The notes: a model not told the origin generated them from the letters alone. 64,000 nt of DNA from Nitrosomonas supralitoralis (GCF_003011925.2 NZ_PXXU01000001.1:107564-171563), one strand, 5' to 3'; shown: positions 40,636 through 51,320, numbered from the stretch's first letter. Numbers and translations are program-made.

Positions 40636-43600
40636 TCACAGCTTCCCTTCTGTTCTTTAGCAAACAGGAAATCACTCGTTCAGATGCTCTATTGAGTTTT
40701 TCAAAGTCGTTGTGATCAGGATTCTGGCTCGCATGTCGCATACGGAACAACCAAATTTTATAGCACTGTTCAAAATCCCGCATATAACCAAAATCAAGCC
40801 AATAGAATTCCGCAAACACATGTGCCGGGAGATTCTTGAGCACCGTTTCTTGCGCGAATTTCCTAAACGCAGCACTTGAGAATCTTGCTGTCCAGGATGG
40901 AAAAATCACGCTGATGCGGAAATCAAAAGAAAACTTGGATTCCGGAATATTATCAAATGAGCCTTGCCCTCGAGGCCGTAATAGCACATGTTCAATCATG
41001 TGGAAATTTTCACATGCCATATTCAGTTGTGTTATTACGCTGCAATAATCATGTGCATATCTTATTGCTTCATTCACACTCTGTTTGCTACCGAGCGGCC
41101 AAAATATTTTATCCTGCTCGGTCTTTATATATACAACCGTTTTATCACCGGAAGTGATAAGCCTATAGTTTTTTAAGTCAGTCCCTTTTTTAAAGAGAGA
41201 GTACCCAAAAGGCGGAAGCTCTAATGGAATGGTAATGCTTTCAAATTTATTTTTTTCGAAAATTACAGAAATCGCTGCGTGCTGCATTTCTTCAGTCAAA
41301 TCTTCCTGGATCAGCGTTTGGTCAGGGATCAGACGGCTGTTTCTTTTAATTAATATATCAGTGATGGATGGAATGCTATGAAACTGACTACAGCCCAATA
41401 AAATGCTTATTCGTTTATGAGCACCCGCAATATTTCCTGCCTTTACCTCATGATGCCCCGACATCGCAGGCTGTAAATAATTAAAACCTGCCGCTCTATC
41501 ACGTGTAATCTCCCTGATACATTTCAGGAAATTAATTTTATTTTCAATAATCCAATGATCGAAATCCGAACGCCGGTAACAATCGAATTGTAATAGCAGA
41601 TCTTGCGGATATTCTTCTCCATATAGCGCCAACAATGTATCCAAGATGCGATTTCTCCGCTCAGCAAAGTGATCATAATGCGCCTGAATTTCAATCAGTA
41701 AGGATTTACAATGTTCCTTGCCAATTACATAGAGTGATTCAATGCCTGGGATATTCTGGTCACTGAGAAATTGAGCAAAATAAGATTGCTTGAGTTCAGA
41801 ATCCAACGAGAATAACCTTGGAATCTCTTGCAGATTTTGCAAATAATCTGCCATTAACTGTTCAAAAGGAAACAAATATGCTTTTAATTGCTTCGCTCTT
41901 GCTTTGACATCTGCTGATTCTGAATGAGAAATACCATACCGGTTAATTCCGTAAACATCAGGAAAATGATTCTGGATTGAAAAATAATCGGCTAATGCGC
42001 GCTGCCGCCCTTTGGGTAACCGAATGAATTGCGAAAACGATTGATCGTTATTTCTAAAAGCGCGGTATTCAAAAATTAATTTTTTGAGTTCCAAGTAAGT
42101 TTCTTTTAACAATGCCTCATCTTGTGGATATTTGGGTGGCACAAAACTTGTGGCATGCCGATCAGAATCTTTACGACTTGCATTCTGTGATAGCACCAGT
42201 TGCAAAATTTGCTGTGGTTTTCCAGGTCTTGGAAAACATAAATCAGGAAAAATATATTTTAATGAATTGTATTCAATCGCAGTAGATTTCTTGTTATATT
42301 GATCAATCAGATACAGATCGCGTACTTGGATAACACCTTCTATTTGATTCACCAGTGTAATTAAATCGACTACACTCAATACTACTTCTTGCGCTGATTC
42401 GAACCATTGATCGCTGATATACCCATGCCTTGTTAAAGGACCTGAAAAAATCTGCTCATAGTTACCCGTTTGATTAAACACAGATTCATAGCGATCAATC
42501 TGAATTCCGGAAGAAATATAGTGAGCGCATTTTAGAAAAATTTCCGCATAAATCTTAGCCTTCTTATAAGAAGGCTGAATTTCGACCTCCCCCCCCAGAA
42601 AATAGGGTATTGTTTGAATAATCTCAATACGGTGAATATCCTCACAAAGATTGCGATGCTTCAAGAAAACCGACAGAATTTTTTGTTTAATAGCCGTATC
42701 ATTGAGTTTCTCTGTACTTTGGTCTGTAGTGACAATTGGCGAAAACAGCCCGTTTCCCATCTCAAGCATTACGTAATTCAGCTTCTGTAATGCATGCTCA
42801 AATCCAGTCATAGAAGTGATCAATCTAGTCAGGCAATCTGTTTCGATAGATACTTTGTCAGCAGGATCAGAGCCTATCGCTGTTAAAATGTATGTTACCG
42901 AGCTCTTCAGATTTGCATTACTAAATACTGCTTCCAGCTTAAACAAAATCTCGCTCAATCTAGAGCTGAGTTCTGCATTAGGTGATGAGTCGTGAATGAT
43001 AGACCAAATAGCGTTAATCTGGCTCCAGACACTATCCACATACGATAAATTCGTGACTAATAGGCGCAGAGTTCTTTTTACTTGATCAATGAGTACCTCT
43101 GGCTCTGATCTTGGCAAACTGTCATTTTCAACAATCTCACATTCTTTTTCCAAGTTTTCGTGCCATATATTCAAACGATCGCCCAGCTGATCAAAAAGGC
43201 CGCGAACTTGATCCGAGGCACGACTTATTTGTTTCAGTCTGCTGAATAATCGATCCAGACTTCCATGGCGCTTTGAATTGTTCGAATGATTCTGGTTCAG
43301 TTCATCATCAATCTTAACAAATACGGTATACAAACAATTTATTGCCGTATTTTCTTCTGCTGAGCAGGACTCAAGCCAGACATAATCAATCTCGGGAATC
43401 TCATCGTAAAGAATTTTCTGATAATCAATCTCTGTAACCGCAGAGCTAGGAAAAACTTCCTCGGGTGAAAATAAAGCATGCCGCTGATAATCAATGCTAC
43501 CCTTTTCATTTGTCAAGTAATCTGGGACTTCAAATTCGGATCGATGAGATAAATCTGTTAATCCATAGCAGAGCTGATCCAAAATGGTAACTCCAGGATC

Positions 43601-43732
43601 ATGCAAATTATAGTCGGTCCAGACATCCCCACATAAACCCTGGATCTTACTAATCGCTTCTTGTCTTAGCGTTTCAAAATCAAGCCCATCAGGATCGATT
43701 TTGATGCGTTGAATGTGCTCAGATGTCGACAT
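40619..43732 (-). CDS. eCIS baseplate protein (Afp12-like)
   Basis: 1037 residues. The N-terminal block GLCGDVWTDYNLHDPGVTIL, then DQLCYGLTDLSHRSEFEVPD (about residues 32-71), is the baseplate wedge signature of eCIS Afp11/12-type proteins. The middle (about 150-350) is helical, and a second conserved segment is KGRQRALADYFSIQNHFPDV. In the T4 analogy it forms part of the wedge around the spike. It overlaps the 108-residue gene upstream by 14 bases and the tape-measure gene downstream by 17, which suggests tight translational coupling. Confidence 0.85.
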   Translation of the reverse strand: MSTSEHIQRIKIDPDGLDFETLRQEAISKIQGLCGDVWTDYNLHDPGVTILDQLCYGLTDLSHRSEFEVPDYLTNEKGSIDYQRHALFSPEEVFPSSAVTEIDYQKILYDEIPEIDYVWLESCSAEENTAINCLYTVFVKIDDELNQNHSNNSKRHGSLDRLFSRLKQISRASDQVRGLFDQLGDRLNIWHENLEKECEIVENDSLPRSEPEVLIDQVKRTLRLLVTNLSYVDSVWSQINAIWSIIHDSSPNAELSSRLSEILFKLEAVFSNANLKSSVTYILTAIGSDPADKVSIETDCLTRLITSMTGFEHALQKLNYVMLEMGNGLFSPIVTTDQSTEKLNDTAIKQKILSVFLKHRNLCEDIHRIEIIQTIPYFLGGEVEIQPSYKKAKIYAEIFLKCAHYISSGIQIDRYESVFNQTGNYEQIFSGPLTRHGYISDQWFESAQEVVLSVVDLITLVNQIEGVIQVRDLYLIDQYNKKSTAIEYNSLKYIFPDLCFPRPGKPQQILQLVLSQNASRKDSDRHATSFVPPKYPQDEALLKETYLELKKLIFEYRAFRNNDQSFSQFIRLPKGRQRALADYFSIQNHFPDVYGINRYGISHSESADVKARAKQLKAYLFPFEQLMADYLQNLQEIPRLFSLDSELKQSYFAQFLSDQNIPGIESLYVIGKEHCKSLLIEIQAHYDHFAERRNRILDTLLALYGEEYPQDLLLQFDCYRRSDFDHWIIENKINFLKCIREITRDRAAGFNYLQPAMSGHHEVKAGNIAGAHKRISILLGCSQFHSIPSITDILIKRNSRLIPDQTLIQEDLTEEMQHAAISVIFEKNKFESITIPLELPPFGYSLFKKGTDLKNYRLITSGDKTVVYIKTEQDKIFWPLGSKQSVNEAIRYAHDYCSVITQLNMACENFHMIEHVLLRPRGQGSFDNIPESKFSFDFRISVIFPSWTARFSSAAFRKFAQETVLKNLPAHVFAEFYWLDFGYMRDFEQCYKIWLFRMRHASQNPDHNDFEKLNRASERVISCLLKNRREAVNEHWI

Positions 43733-44045
43733 GCTCTGTTGGAACCACCGCCAAATGGAGATTCAATTGGTGGTGTATTTGTTGATTTATTTCTGTCAGC
43801 AATTGATTTACTCGATGGTAAGGCATTTTGCTTAACGCCTGCATGGCGAGCGAAAGCTCAGATTCAGTAAAAACAAATGGTTGTCGTTCATTCGCTGCGA
43901 TTCCGGTCACAAATAAATCATTGGCTTGCTGATTTAAACTTCCAATCAACTCAAACACAGATTTAAATGGACACTCAGCGAGGGCTTCAAGCAATAAATT
44001 ACCTTCTTTTAGATTTAAATGAATCGTTAATATCTGTGCCGACAT
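43719..44045 (-). CDS. Small protein of unknown function in the eCIS operon
   Basis: 108 residues, mostly helical: MSAQILTIHLNLKEGNLLLE, then LSLAMQALSKMPYHRVNQLL and TEINQQIHHQLNLHL. I recognise no family. It fits tightly between the fibre-like gene (5-base gap) and the Afp12-like gene (14-base overlap), so it is very likely translated. A baseplate accessory or assembly chaperone is a guess from its position and size. Confidence 0.75.
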   Translation of the reverse strand: MSAQILTIHLNLKEGNLLLEALAECPFKSVFELIGSLNQQANDLFVTGIAANERQPFVFTESELSLAMQALSKMPYHRVNQLLTEINQQIHHQLNLHLAVVPTEHVDI

Positions 44046-44050
44046 TTTCT

Positions 44051-44878
44051 TTATTTCTTTACCTGTCTTTTTCTCAGGACTTTCGGATAAGTAGATTCCG
44101 GCTCTTTCTCACTCTCAAACATCATGGGATCGTGCCATAGTCGGGTGACGTGATATTTAACCCAAATATTGTCGCCGTAGAATGATTCAACACGTAATTG
44201 CAGTGTGTATTCGAAGTTTTCTGTGTTCTCTGCGTTTTCCCAACGCAATTCCAGGCGATTGCATTTCGCACCATAATGCGCCTGATGATAAGTAATATGA
44301 TTCTTGGCGTTATAAGCATTCAACGCAAATGCATGCATCAGTGCGAACTTACCATCTGCGTCTTTACCGCCGACGCCTGCAACAACCTCAAATGCTTCGC
44401 AACCCGTCAACGTTTCGGTAATCGCATGCCACTCCCCATCCGCAGGTACCGCCAGTTGTCCACGACGCCCTATTCTTCCATAAGAAGCAATTGTGCCTGC
44501 AACATCCAGTTCAAATTGCGGGTTATTTATATTGATGCCCACTCCCACTTTGGATGGCTCATCAGATCCGGTATCTACATTTTCAACACTTTTTAGTGTC
44601 AGGATATAAGGGTTATTTTCATTGCCAAAATTCAAGTTGGTTGTTGTCTTATCTATCCTCACAAACCACATTGGACTGAGCGTCGATATTTTCTGATAAA
44701 AACTTATCAGTTTGCCATCACCCAATTGAAAAATTTTAAATCCATCTTCCGGAGTTCTCTCAAACCCATCATCAAACAAATTCAGCGCCGAATCAATTAA
44801 GTCGGCAAACGCATCTTCTGATGGCATTCTGCCTTTCTTAAATCTGGCCTTTAATGTTTCTCTATTTTTTTTCGCCAT
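44051..44878 (-). CDS. Putative eCIS tail-fibre / adhesin-like protein
   Basis: 275 residues. The start KKNRETLKARFKKGRMPSED followed by AFADLIDSALNLF is a short motif I associate with tail-fibre-like proteins in eCIS and phage loci. A middle stretch (VGVGININNPQFELDVAGTI, about residues 110-129) resembles the beta-helical linker of fibre proteins. The C-terminal 130 residues look like a compact beta domain with Trp and Tyr, perhaps for receptor binding. It lies between the two large baseplate genes, a little earlier than the Afp13 fibre gene in Afp. Function is inferred from these cues only. Confidence 0.6.
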   Translation of the reverse strand: MAKKNRETLKARFKKGRMPSEDAFADLIDSALNLFDDGFERTPEDGFKIFQLGDGKLISFYQKISTLSPMWFVRIDKTTTNLNFGNENNPYILTLKSVENVDTGSDEPSKVGVGININNPQFELDVAGTIASYGRIGRRGQLAVPADGEWHAITETLTGCEAFEVVAGVGGKDADGKFALMHAFALNAYNAKNHITYHQAHYGAKCNRLELRWENAENTENFEYTLQLRVESFYGDNIWVKYHVTRLWHDPMMFESEKEPESTYPKVLRKRQVKK

Positions 44879-44880
44879 TC

Positions 44881-47800
44881 TTATTCAGAAACTATAAAAT
44901 TACTACCTATTTCTAATTCCCCAATTCCAGTAATCTCAGGCTTGATAAGATAATATCCATCATAGAGTTCGATAAAATGCTGCCGGATAGGCACCACAAT
45001 ACTCCAAGGATATAGAGGCGCAATAACCTTGACATCCGTATTAAGCTCCTGCTTATCCGCACTATCAAATAAATCAAAGTAGCCTTCACTCTTGGGTGCA
45101 ATCCGCAATATCGAAAGATTAGTAACTTGATCGATATAATCCAAATTCTGGATAAAGGATTCAATATCATACTTATTGATAGTCCAACCAAAGTGACGGG
45201 AATAACCTATCGTATCTTTCCAAGGTGATAAGAAATCGGAAATAGCCTGATTCAAACGATTTAAGTATATGCCACCAAGCAAGGCGTTCTTTAACTTAAC
45301 TGTGCATCGAACCTGGACTACTTCATAAACAGGATTTATCACATGAATAGTCACAAATGAAGATACAAGTTTTTTCAAAAAATCTTTTATCTCATTGATT
45401 AAATACCCATTTATCAACGGTTTCTGGGTGTTTATTTTATCTTGGGTTAAATAGGGAACAGCGACAATCAGCAAATGGCCAGGTGAAAATCTCTGGGTGG
45501 CAACGAAACCCGGATCCATGCTAGGAAAGCATTTAACTTTATAGAGCTGCGGAAATTGTTCCAGTATCAATAATTCATAATCAGCGGGTAGAAGCGCACG
45601 ATTCTTATGTTTTAACCGCTCACTCATACGAATACGCAAATGATTACGCTGTTCTGCCAGTCTGCCTCCAAAAGATGGTTGAATTTGTTTGATCACCTGG
45701 ATGCCAGGAATTGATTTGCGTGCGCGCACTATCGTTCCAACAGGCAGTCTTATGGTATCACCGGTCAAAATATTTCTTGAAGATCTACCGACCTCAATTG
45801 CTTGTGCATAGATAGAATAAACACTGCAAAATTTCTCTAAATCATGGTCAGCAGACACTTTCAGCCAACAATAACCTTTTTGTAGGATTGTATTGTCTTG
45901 TGTGATATCTGCTGGAACATCCACAGTGACAATACCCGACTTCATAAATCGTTGAGTAGAATCTGCTAGAATTTGTTTATCATTTAAAGCTACCCAATGA
46001 TTATTAGCTAGATAATGCCACCGAATCGTTTTAAGATCAAAACGTTCGATCGGTAAGGAATTTTCACGTAAATGGAAATAGAGCGTTATAACACCCCCTT
46101 GCTGCGACATTTTCAATCCAACAAATAAGTTGCCGGAATACAAGTATTTCGGCAGTAAAGTGTTGACTTGCGCTACATTCTGAGTCAGCTCTTCCCAACC
46201 GAACGGATGAAGATAAATCACTTTCTCTTGTGTTGCAGCAATGCAGTTAGCTTCCGATCGACCAAGAGCTATCTTCGATCTTGCTTTGTAGTTGACTGAA
46301 ATCGAGCTAATGATCGGCGTGTAAGGAGGATTCGGTAGTTTCCTAAACAACTTGATGTGCTTCTGTTTTGCATTGAAAGTCAGCGCTTCAGTTAATGCAC
46401 TCGGATAATCACGATGACCAAATGCTTGGGTTGGCGCAATAAGTGTAAATTTAAAAAACCCTTCGGTTGTTGCTGGCGTGAAGTTTAGTTCTGTGCCAAG
46501 TTTTTGGCAATCCAAGGAATTCCAATAAGGCATGACTGAATAGCAAGACAGTGTGCTGTATTCACTTAATGCATTACCACCTTCCAATCCTGATTTTATT
46601 TGAAAAAGTGAATTTATCGCTGCTGATTTAACTTGCTTGGGCTGCCATTTGCCCTGGTTTAAAACCGAGGTGCTGACTAAAAAATCGGCATTCTCGAATC
46701 CTTCATAGCCTTGATAGTGCGTTTTAAAACCGCCAATACCTGGCGGCAGACCACTCCATTGAATCTCAATATCAAAATCTGTCAATTGCTTATTCGCAGC
46801 TTCCGGGGAACCTACAATCAGATAGGACCCTACTTCCGGTAACGGGCCAAAAGGTGCGAATGGAGTCGCGGCTGATAATTGACCATTGTTATTGTGCAAC
46901 TGTAACGTTCTGCAACCTTTTACTGCTACTTCTATGTTAATCCATGCCAATCCCAGTTTGCTCAAGAAGTCATAAGCGTATAGATAATTTCTGGGATTCA
47001 AAATAAATCTGACGACCGGCAATCGTGTTTCATATCCATCACCGTGAATATCTCGATGATAGCAGGTGACCGGAGGAAAGTTTCTAGGCAGAATAAATAT
47101 AATGGATAAACTATTGGTTTCCTGTTGCGCATCCATACCACTATAGGATGGAAGATATTCCGCTATATCGAGCCAGCCATTTTCAGTAGTCACGCTTATA
47201 ATAAACATTTCTTTGAAGATCTTTAAAAAGATCTGCTGTTGCTGAATTTCTTTTGCAACTTCATTCGGTTCGATTGATAGCATTACGCCAGCAATTCTCT
47301 GGATACACTGTTCCAAAGTAATCGGGATATCACCGTCCGCAAAATCTACAAATTTTATCGTAATCTTGATTGTCCGCAGCCCTTCTTGCAAGCACAATGC
47401 CTTGCTGGCAACCGCAAATCCCATGCGTGCATGTTGCTTTATTATGTTCTGTTCGCCTTCTCGCGAGGCGCCAAATAGCGGATTATCTTGGATACTTTCT
47501 TGATCATCCGCGCTCAATTCAGTCTGAATGGGCACAACATTTTGCCAGCAACCACTAGCAAATTGACGCTCCGGGTTATCTGTATGATCATTCAACACCA
47601 TTGGTGCATTTAATTTATTTTCTGGAAAACTTAATGCATCTCGCTTGAAAAATAGGGTATAAATCAGATTCACTTTGGCATCGTTAATTAAAGTGTCATG
47701 AAGCGAAGCATAAACAATATCTTGCTTGTTTTGATCCTTTCCTGCGAGAAATTCCGTATTGTTCGGTATCAATACCTTATGATATTTTTGGGCTGGAACA

Positions 47801-48699
47801 ATTACTAAATAGACATGATCAGGGACTAAATCGAGTGTCTGAGCTTTTAACACCTGATCATAATAAAAATCCACATAATTCAGAGTAAAGCGATTAATTT
47901 TATTTTGTAGTTTTTGAAATAACTGCAAAAAAGCAAATAATAACCCTGCAGCAGGGTCATGTTTTTTGCTGAGTAAAGACGCGGCTAATAGCCTTGCCGC
48001 ACTAGTTTGCATCATTTCTATGGCTTTAATAAGTGCGTAATAACTTGATTGAATCGGCATCGCATCACTTGTATCGATCTCAACATTAGTAAAGGCGGAT
48101 TCTGTTTTGTCGACATACGATTCAACGGGCAAAGCAAAAACATTTGGAAAAACCTCTTTCAACGTCTCGGGAGCAAGATGCTCGGAAAAATATTTCCAGA
48201 GTGTGTTTAAATCTTTTCTGAGGCCAATAATTACACTTTCTAATACTTTGCGTAACTCTGTTCCTATTTCATTTTTTGAATGAGCGAGCAATTGAAGCCA
48301 TCTATCCAGTAAGCTGATCACGGTGCAGGCAGAAACCATATGCTGACCAATCTCTTTGGAAGTTGCTGCGTACAATGCTTCAAATAGTCGACTACTGGGA
48401 TCTGTAGCATAAGATTTGTATACCACACCGCCGGCCATTAATTTACTTAGATCTATTGCTAATATTGCTGCGATAACAACTGTTTCATCAAGAGAAAAGA
48501 ATTTCTCACAGGTACCCTCTTCTTCATTTCTCAAATTATAAAACTTCATCATCTGCGCATAATCAATCACCATCGTCAACAAGGTATGAAAGCGCATATC
48601 CGCCAAATTGAAATAATCATTTTCCAACGGTTGCAATAATCTTTTTGTCTGGCTCTTCCCGTCACTAATATGCAGAAGGCAATTTACTGGCAAGTGCAT
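44881..48699 (-). CDS. eCIS baseplate J/gp6-like protein (Afp11-like)
   Basis: 1272 residues, the largest baseplate component. Recognisable segments: FLQLFQKLQNKINRFTLNYV, then DFYYDQVLKAQTLDLVPDHV (about residues 260-300); the domain around PFAPFGPLPEVGSYLIVGSP (about 650); and the C-terminal gpJ-like part with VRCTVKLKNALLGGIYLNRL and SDFLSPWKDTIGYSRHFGWT. It connects the baseplate hub to the sheath. The stop lies two bases before the fibre-like gene's ATG. Confidence 0.88.
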   Translation of the reverse strand: MHLPVNCLLHISDGKSQTKRLLQPLENDYFNLADMRFHTLLTMVIDYAQMMKFYNLRNEEEGTCEKFFSLDETVVIAAILAIDLSKLMAGGVVYKSYATDPSSRLFEALYAATSKEIGQHMVSACTVISLLDRWLQLLAHSKNEIGTELRKVLESVIIGLRKDLNTLWKYFSEHLAPETLKEVFPNVFALPVESYVDKTESAFTNVEIDTSDAMPIQSSYYALIKAIEMMQTSAARLLAASLLSKKHDPAAGLLFAFLQLFQKLQNKINRFTLNYVDFYYDQVLKAQTLDLVPDHVYLVIVPAQKYHKVLIPNNTEFLAGKDQNKQDIVYASLHDTLINDAKVNLIYTLFFKRDALSFPENKLNAPMVLNDHTDNPERQFASGCWQNVVPIQTELSADDQESIQDNPLFGASREGEQNIIKQHARMGFAVASKALCLQEGLRTIKITIKFVDFADGDIPITLEQCIQRIAGVMLSIEPNEVAKEIQQQQIFLKIFKEMFIISVTTENGWLDIAEYLPSYSGMDAQQETNSLSIIFILPRNFPPVTCYHRDIHGDGYETRLPVVRFILNPRNYLYAYDFLSKLGLAWINIEVAVKGCRTLQLHNNNGQLSAATPFAPFGPLPEVGSYLIVGSPEAANKQLTDFDIEIQWSGLPPGIGGFKTHYQGYEGFENADFLVSTSVLNQGKWQPKQVKSAAINSLFQIKSGLEGGNALSEYSTLSCYSVMPYWNSLDCQKLGTELNFTPATTEGFFKFTLIAPTQAFGHRDYPSALTEALTFNAKQKHIKLFRKLPNPPYTPIISSISVNYKARSKIALGRSEANCIAATQEKVIYLHPFGWEELTQNVAQVNTLLPKYLYSGNLFVGLKMSQQGGVITLYFHLRENSLPIERFDLKTIRWHYLANNHWVALNDKQILADSTQRFMKSGIVTVDVPADITQDNTILQKGYCWLKVSADHDLEKFCSVYSIYAQAIEVGRSSRNILTGDTIRLPVGTIVRARKSIPGIQVIKQIQPSFGGRLAEQRNHLRIRMSERLKHKNRALLPADYELLILEQFPQLYKVKCFPSMDPGFVATQRFSPGHLLIVAVPYLTQDKINTQKPLINGYLINEIKDFLKKLVSSFVTIHVINPVYEVVQVRCTVKLKNALLGGIYLNRLNQAISDFLSPWKDTIGYSRHFGWTINKYDIESFIQNLDYIDQVTNLSILRIAPKSEGYFDLFDSADKQELNTDVKVIAPLYPWSIVVPIRQHFIELYDGYYLIKPEITGIGELEIGSNFIVSE

Positions 48700-48729
48700 G
48701 CTGAATATCTTCTATATATCAGAAAAATC

Positions 48730-49149
48730 TTACAATTCAACATTAGTGCCTTCCGTAAAATAAAAAGGGTAGACGATATTATGACGATTATTTGTTGCTC
48801 GCACGATATAGGTGATTTCAATATTAATCAGGCCATACAAGGTATCTTCAAGATCATCTGAATTTACACTGACTTTTTCCACCGTGACCCTGGGTTCAAA
48901 AAACAGTATGGCGCGTTTTACCAAATCAACAATGACGGTTACATTTGTTTCACTAAGTTCTTCAAAAACCATAGTCTTCAGATCGCAGCCATAGGTGGGT
49001 TGCATCACCCGCTCTCCAGGGTTAGTCGACAGCAAGATATACAAACTTTCACGAATATCTTCTTCCGCAGAAACTTTCCTCACCAATCCCTGATTATCAA
49101 ACTCTGGTGGAAACCCCCACCCAGTGCCAAGAAAAGATTTATCATTCAT
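48730..49149 (-). CDS. GPW/gp25 family baseplate protein (Afp9-like)
   Basis: 139 residues. FLGTGWGFPPEFDNQGLVRK at the start and NPGERVMQPTYGCDLKTMVF (about residues 44-63) are the gp25 core; gp25 folds with the sheath handshake domain and nucleates sheath assembly at the baseplate. Length is normal. It is placed between the PAAR gene and the Afp11-like gene. Confidence 0.93.
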   Translation of the reverse strand: MNDKSFLGTGWGFPPEFDNQGLVRKVSAEEDIRESLYILLSTNPGERVMQPTYGCDLKTMVFEELSETNVTVIVDLVKRAILFFEPRVTVEKVSVNSDDLEDTLYGLINIEITYIVRATNNRHNIVYPFYFTEGTNVEL

Positions 49150-49171
49150 TATTGTTTAGGCTATTGCACCA

Positions 49172-49471
49172 TCATCCACCAATCATCACGGTCGGAAAAC
49201 CGACAACAATTGTTCCTCCATGTGCCGTTGTATCGCCAATTCTGGCTGCTGGTTTGCCGCTGATCATGACGGTCGCAGATCCTTTGACGATACTGTCAGG
49301 CGGCCCAACGCAGACACATATATCCCCTATAACTGCCGCCGGTAAATTCCCAATCAATACATTGGGCACGCAAGGACCGCTAATCGGCCCGCCCACATGA
49401 GGGATGGGCGGAATGCCGGGTGTCTGCATCGGACAGATGTGCATATCGGTAATTCTTGCTGCAGGGGGCAT
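49172..49471 (-). CDS. PAAR-domain spike tip protein (Afp10-like)
   Basis: 99 residues, nearly all PAAR repeat: MPPAARITDMHICPMQTPGI, NVLIGNLPAAVIGDICVCVG and GKPAARIGDTTAHGGTIVVG. PAAR proteins form the sharp zinc-bound cone at the end of VgrG-type spikes and may carry cargo. There is no C-terminal extension, so no toxin is fused here. It lies downstream of the spike gene, as expected. Confidence 0.95.
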   Translation of the reverse strand: MPPAARITDMHICPMQTPGIPPIPHVGGPISGPCVPNVLIGNLPAAVIGDICVCVGPPDSIVKGSATVMISGKPAARIGDTTAHGGTIVVGFPTVMIGG

Positions 49472-49520
49472 AGCTAAATTCCTGAGAAAATATCAAAAAC
49501 TTAATAGTACAAGCTGCAGT

Positions 49521-51317
49521 TTAATTAATCATTACAATGCCGCCTTTAACCATTGTTTGCCCACTTGCGGACAATTCGGCTGTGGCATTGCCTTTTGCAC
49601 TGAAACCAACATTTGCCTGCTGATTAATATTCAAACCCTGATTCTTAATATCTGCCTGCGCCGTCAATTCAATGTTTCCAATCGCATCAAAAGTTATCTT
49701 GCCTTTAGCGCTAATTTTGATGTCTTTAGGGCTATCTATCACAATACCATTGGGATTAAGCTCAATTTTATTGGCATTTTGATCTTGCAGTAAAATCGAT
49801 TTCTGATCATCACTTATTACGATTTTGTTGTTATCTGGTGTTATCAGCGTAACCACTTTCTTCTCATCATCGAATTCAAGCTTAAGCTTACTGCGCGTTA
49901 CGATTGCTTTGATAAAATTATCTGCTGTCAATTCATAAGCAGGATTCTTGTTGCTGCTATACAAACTACCCAAAATAACCGGATATGAAGGATCCGCATT
50001 AAAAAACCCCAGCACGACTTCATCACCAATTTCTGGAATAAAAAAAGCACCCAGTTCCTTTGAACCATAGAAACTGACAAGTCGAGCCCAAACACCATCC
50101 GCCTCTGATTGCATAATCGGAACGGATACCTGAATTTTGTATTGACCATCTGGATCCGCGTCCAATTTTTTAACCAACCCAATCTGAAGTCCATTCACTC
50201 CCGGAACCAGACCTGACGCAAGCGGTGCTTCGGTTCGGTGTTGCTCTGTAAACCATTGCGATGCCAAACCAAACTCAATCTCTGTCACCCAATTTCCATG
50301 CTTGATTTCATGTTTTACCGCAGTCACTAGCACATTGCCATTAAACCGGTTACCTACGCCATTCAGTTCAACCAAGTCGCCGATTTTTACTTTGGCACTT
50401 CCTTGAAAAGTAGCATAACCTCTGATTCTCGCCAACCCTGATTTAATTTGTTGGCTATTAGTCCAATCCGTTAACGCCGCACTTTCTACAGGCACATGCG
50501 TCTGCAAGCGAAAATAGCTGGGCGCAATGACACTAGACAAATCTGCGGCATCAAGATCACCTTGTCCGGTTAAATGTTTCGGACCCGCTTCTTCTGTTTG
50601 TGCAGCTTGTTCGGCAAGATTCCACGAGACACCTTTGACCGTCGAAAATTGCGATGCCGCATCAAGATCTGCACTGAAAGCCATCAAGTCAGTACCATAG
50701 GTTAACGAAAGCACAGCTTCCCCGCTTACCTGAGGTGCTTTGACGCTGACCTTACCCGCATGAATAGTCACCAAAAACCCATTTGCTTCTGCTCGGGTAA
50801 CAACATAATCCCAGTCAGTACAATAGTATTGCACTAATTCCTTGTAGAGAGTCGTTGTAGCATCCACATCAACCGATAATTTGCTATAAGTACTGATTAT
50901 TTTATCGATAATGTCACTGTCTTTTGAGTCGATAAAGTTGGCGTTCCTCCGACCAACTGTCATAGCAACGGCACTGTCTTTACACTGAATGATCAGACGG
51001 GAAAAATTATCACCATCTATTTTTATGCCATGTTTAATAATAATGCCTCTGAAAACCTCAACCGTCTGATTTGCATAACCTGCGTTAATGGTAATTTCAG
51101 CGCCCGGCTTAAAATCATTTTTATTACTCACTGGAAAATCCGCGTTAGGCATATCCCCATCCAGCAGAATTATCTTGGCGCTGGGGATCTTGTTAACTGC
51201 ATATAAGATTTCAATCGAAACTATTTGAATCGTATCGGCAATGGTTTGACCATTGCTCAAAATGATCACTGATAACACGCCCGTGCTACCCATCAAGGGG
51301 GAATCTGCCATAGACAA
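49521..51317 (-). CDS. VgrG-like central spike protein (Afp8-like)
   Basis: 598 residues. The N-terminal half is a gp27-like hub (PSAKIILLDGDMPNADFPVS; VEVFRGIIIKHGIKIDGDNF). A gp5 OB-fold follows at about residues 375-465 (GLQIGLVKKLDADPDGQYKI; FFIPEIGDEVVLGFFNADPS; YPVILGSLYSSNKNP). The C-terminal 110 residues are a repetitive beta-helix needle (DQNANKIELNPNGIVIDSPK). This is the membrane-piercing spike. It starts four bases after the LysM gene. Confidence 0.95.
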   Translation of the reverse strand: MSMADSPLMGSTGVLSVIILSNGQTIADTIQIVSIEILYAVNKIPSAKIILLDGDMPNADFPVSNKNDFKPGAEITINAGYANQTVEVFRGIIIKHGIKIDGDNFSRLIIQCKDSAVAMTVGRRNANFIDSKDSDIIDKIISTYSKLSVDVDATTTLYKELVQYYCTDWDYVVTRAEANGFLVTIHAGKVSVKAPQVSGEAVLSLTYGTDLMAFSADLDAASQFSTVKGVSWNLAEQAAQTEEAGPKHLTGQGDLDAADLSSVIAPSYFRLQTHVPVESAALTDWTNSQQIKSGLARIRGYATFQGSAKVKIGDLVELNGVGNRFNGNVLVTAVKHEIKHGNWVTEIEFGLASQWFTEQHRTEAPLASGLVPGVNGLQIGLVKKLDADPDGQYKIQVSVPIMQSEADGVWARLVSFYGSKELGAFFIPEIGDEVVLGFFNADPSYPVILGSLYSSNKNPAYELTADNFIKAIVTRSKLKLEFDDEKKVVTLITPDNNKIVISDDQKSILLQDQNANKIELNPNGIVIDSPKDIKISAKGKITFDAIGNIELTAQADIKNQGLNINQQANVGFSAKGNATAELSASGQTMVKGGIVMIN

Positions 51318-51320
51318 GCC

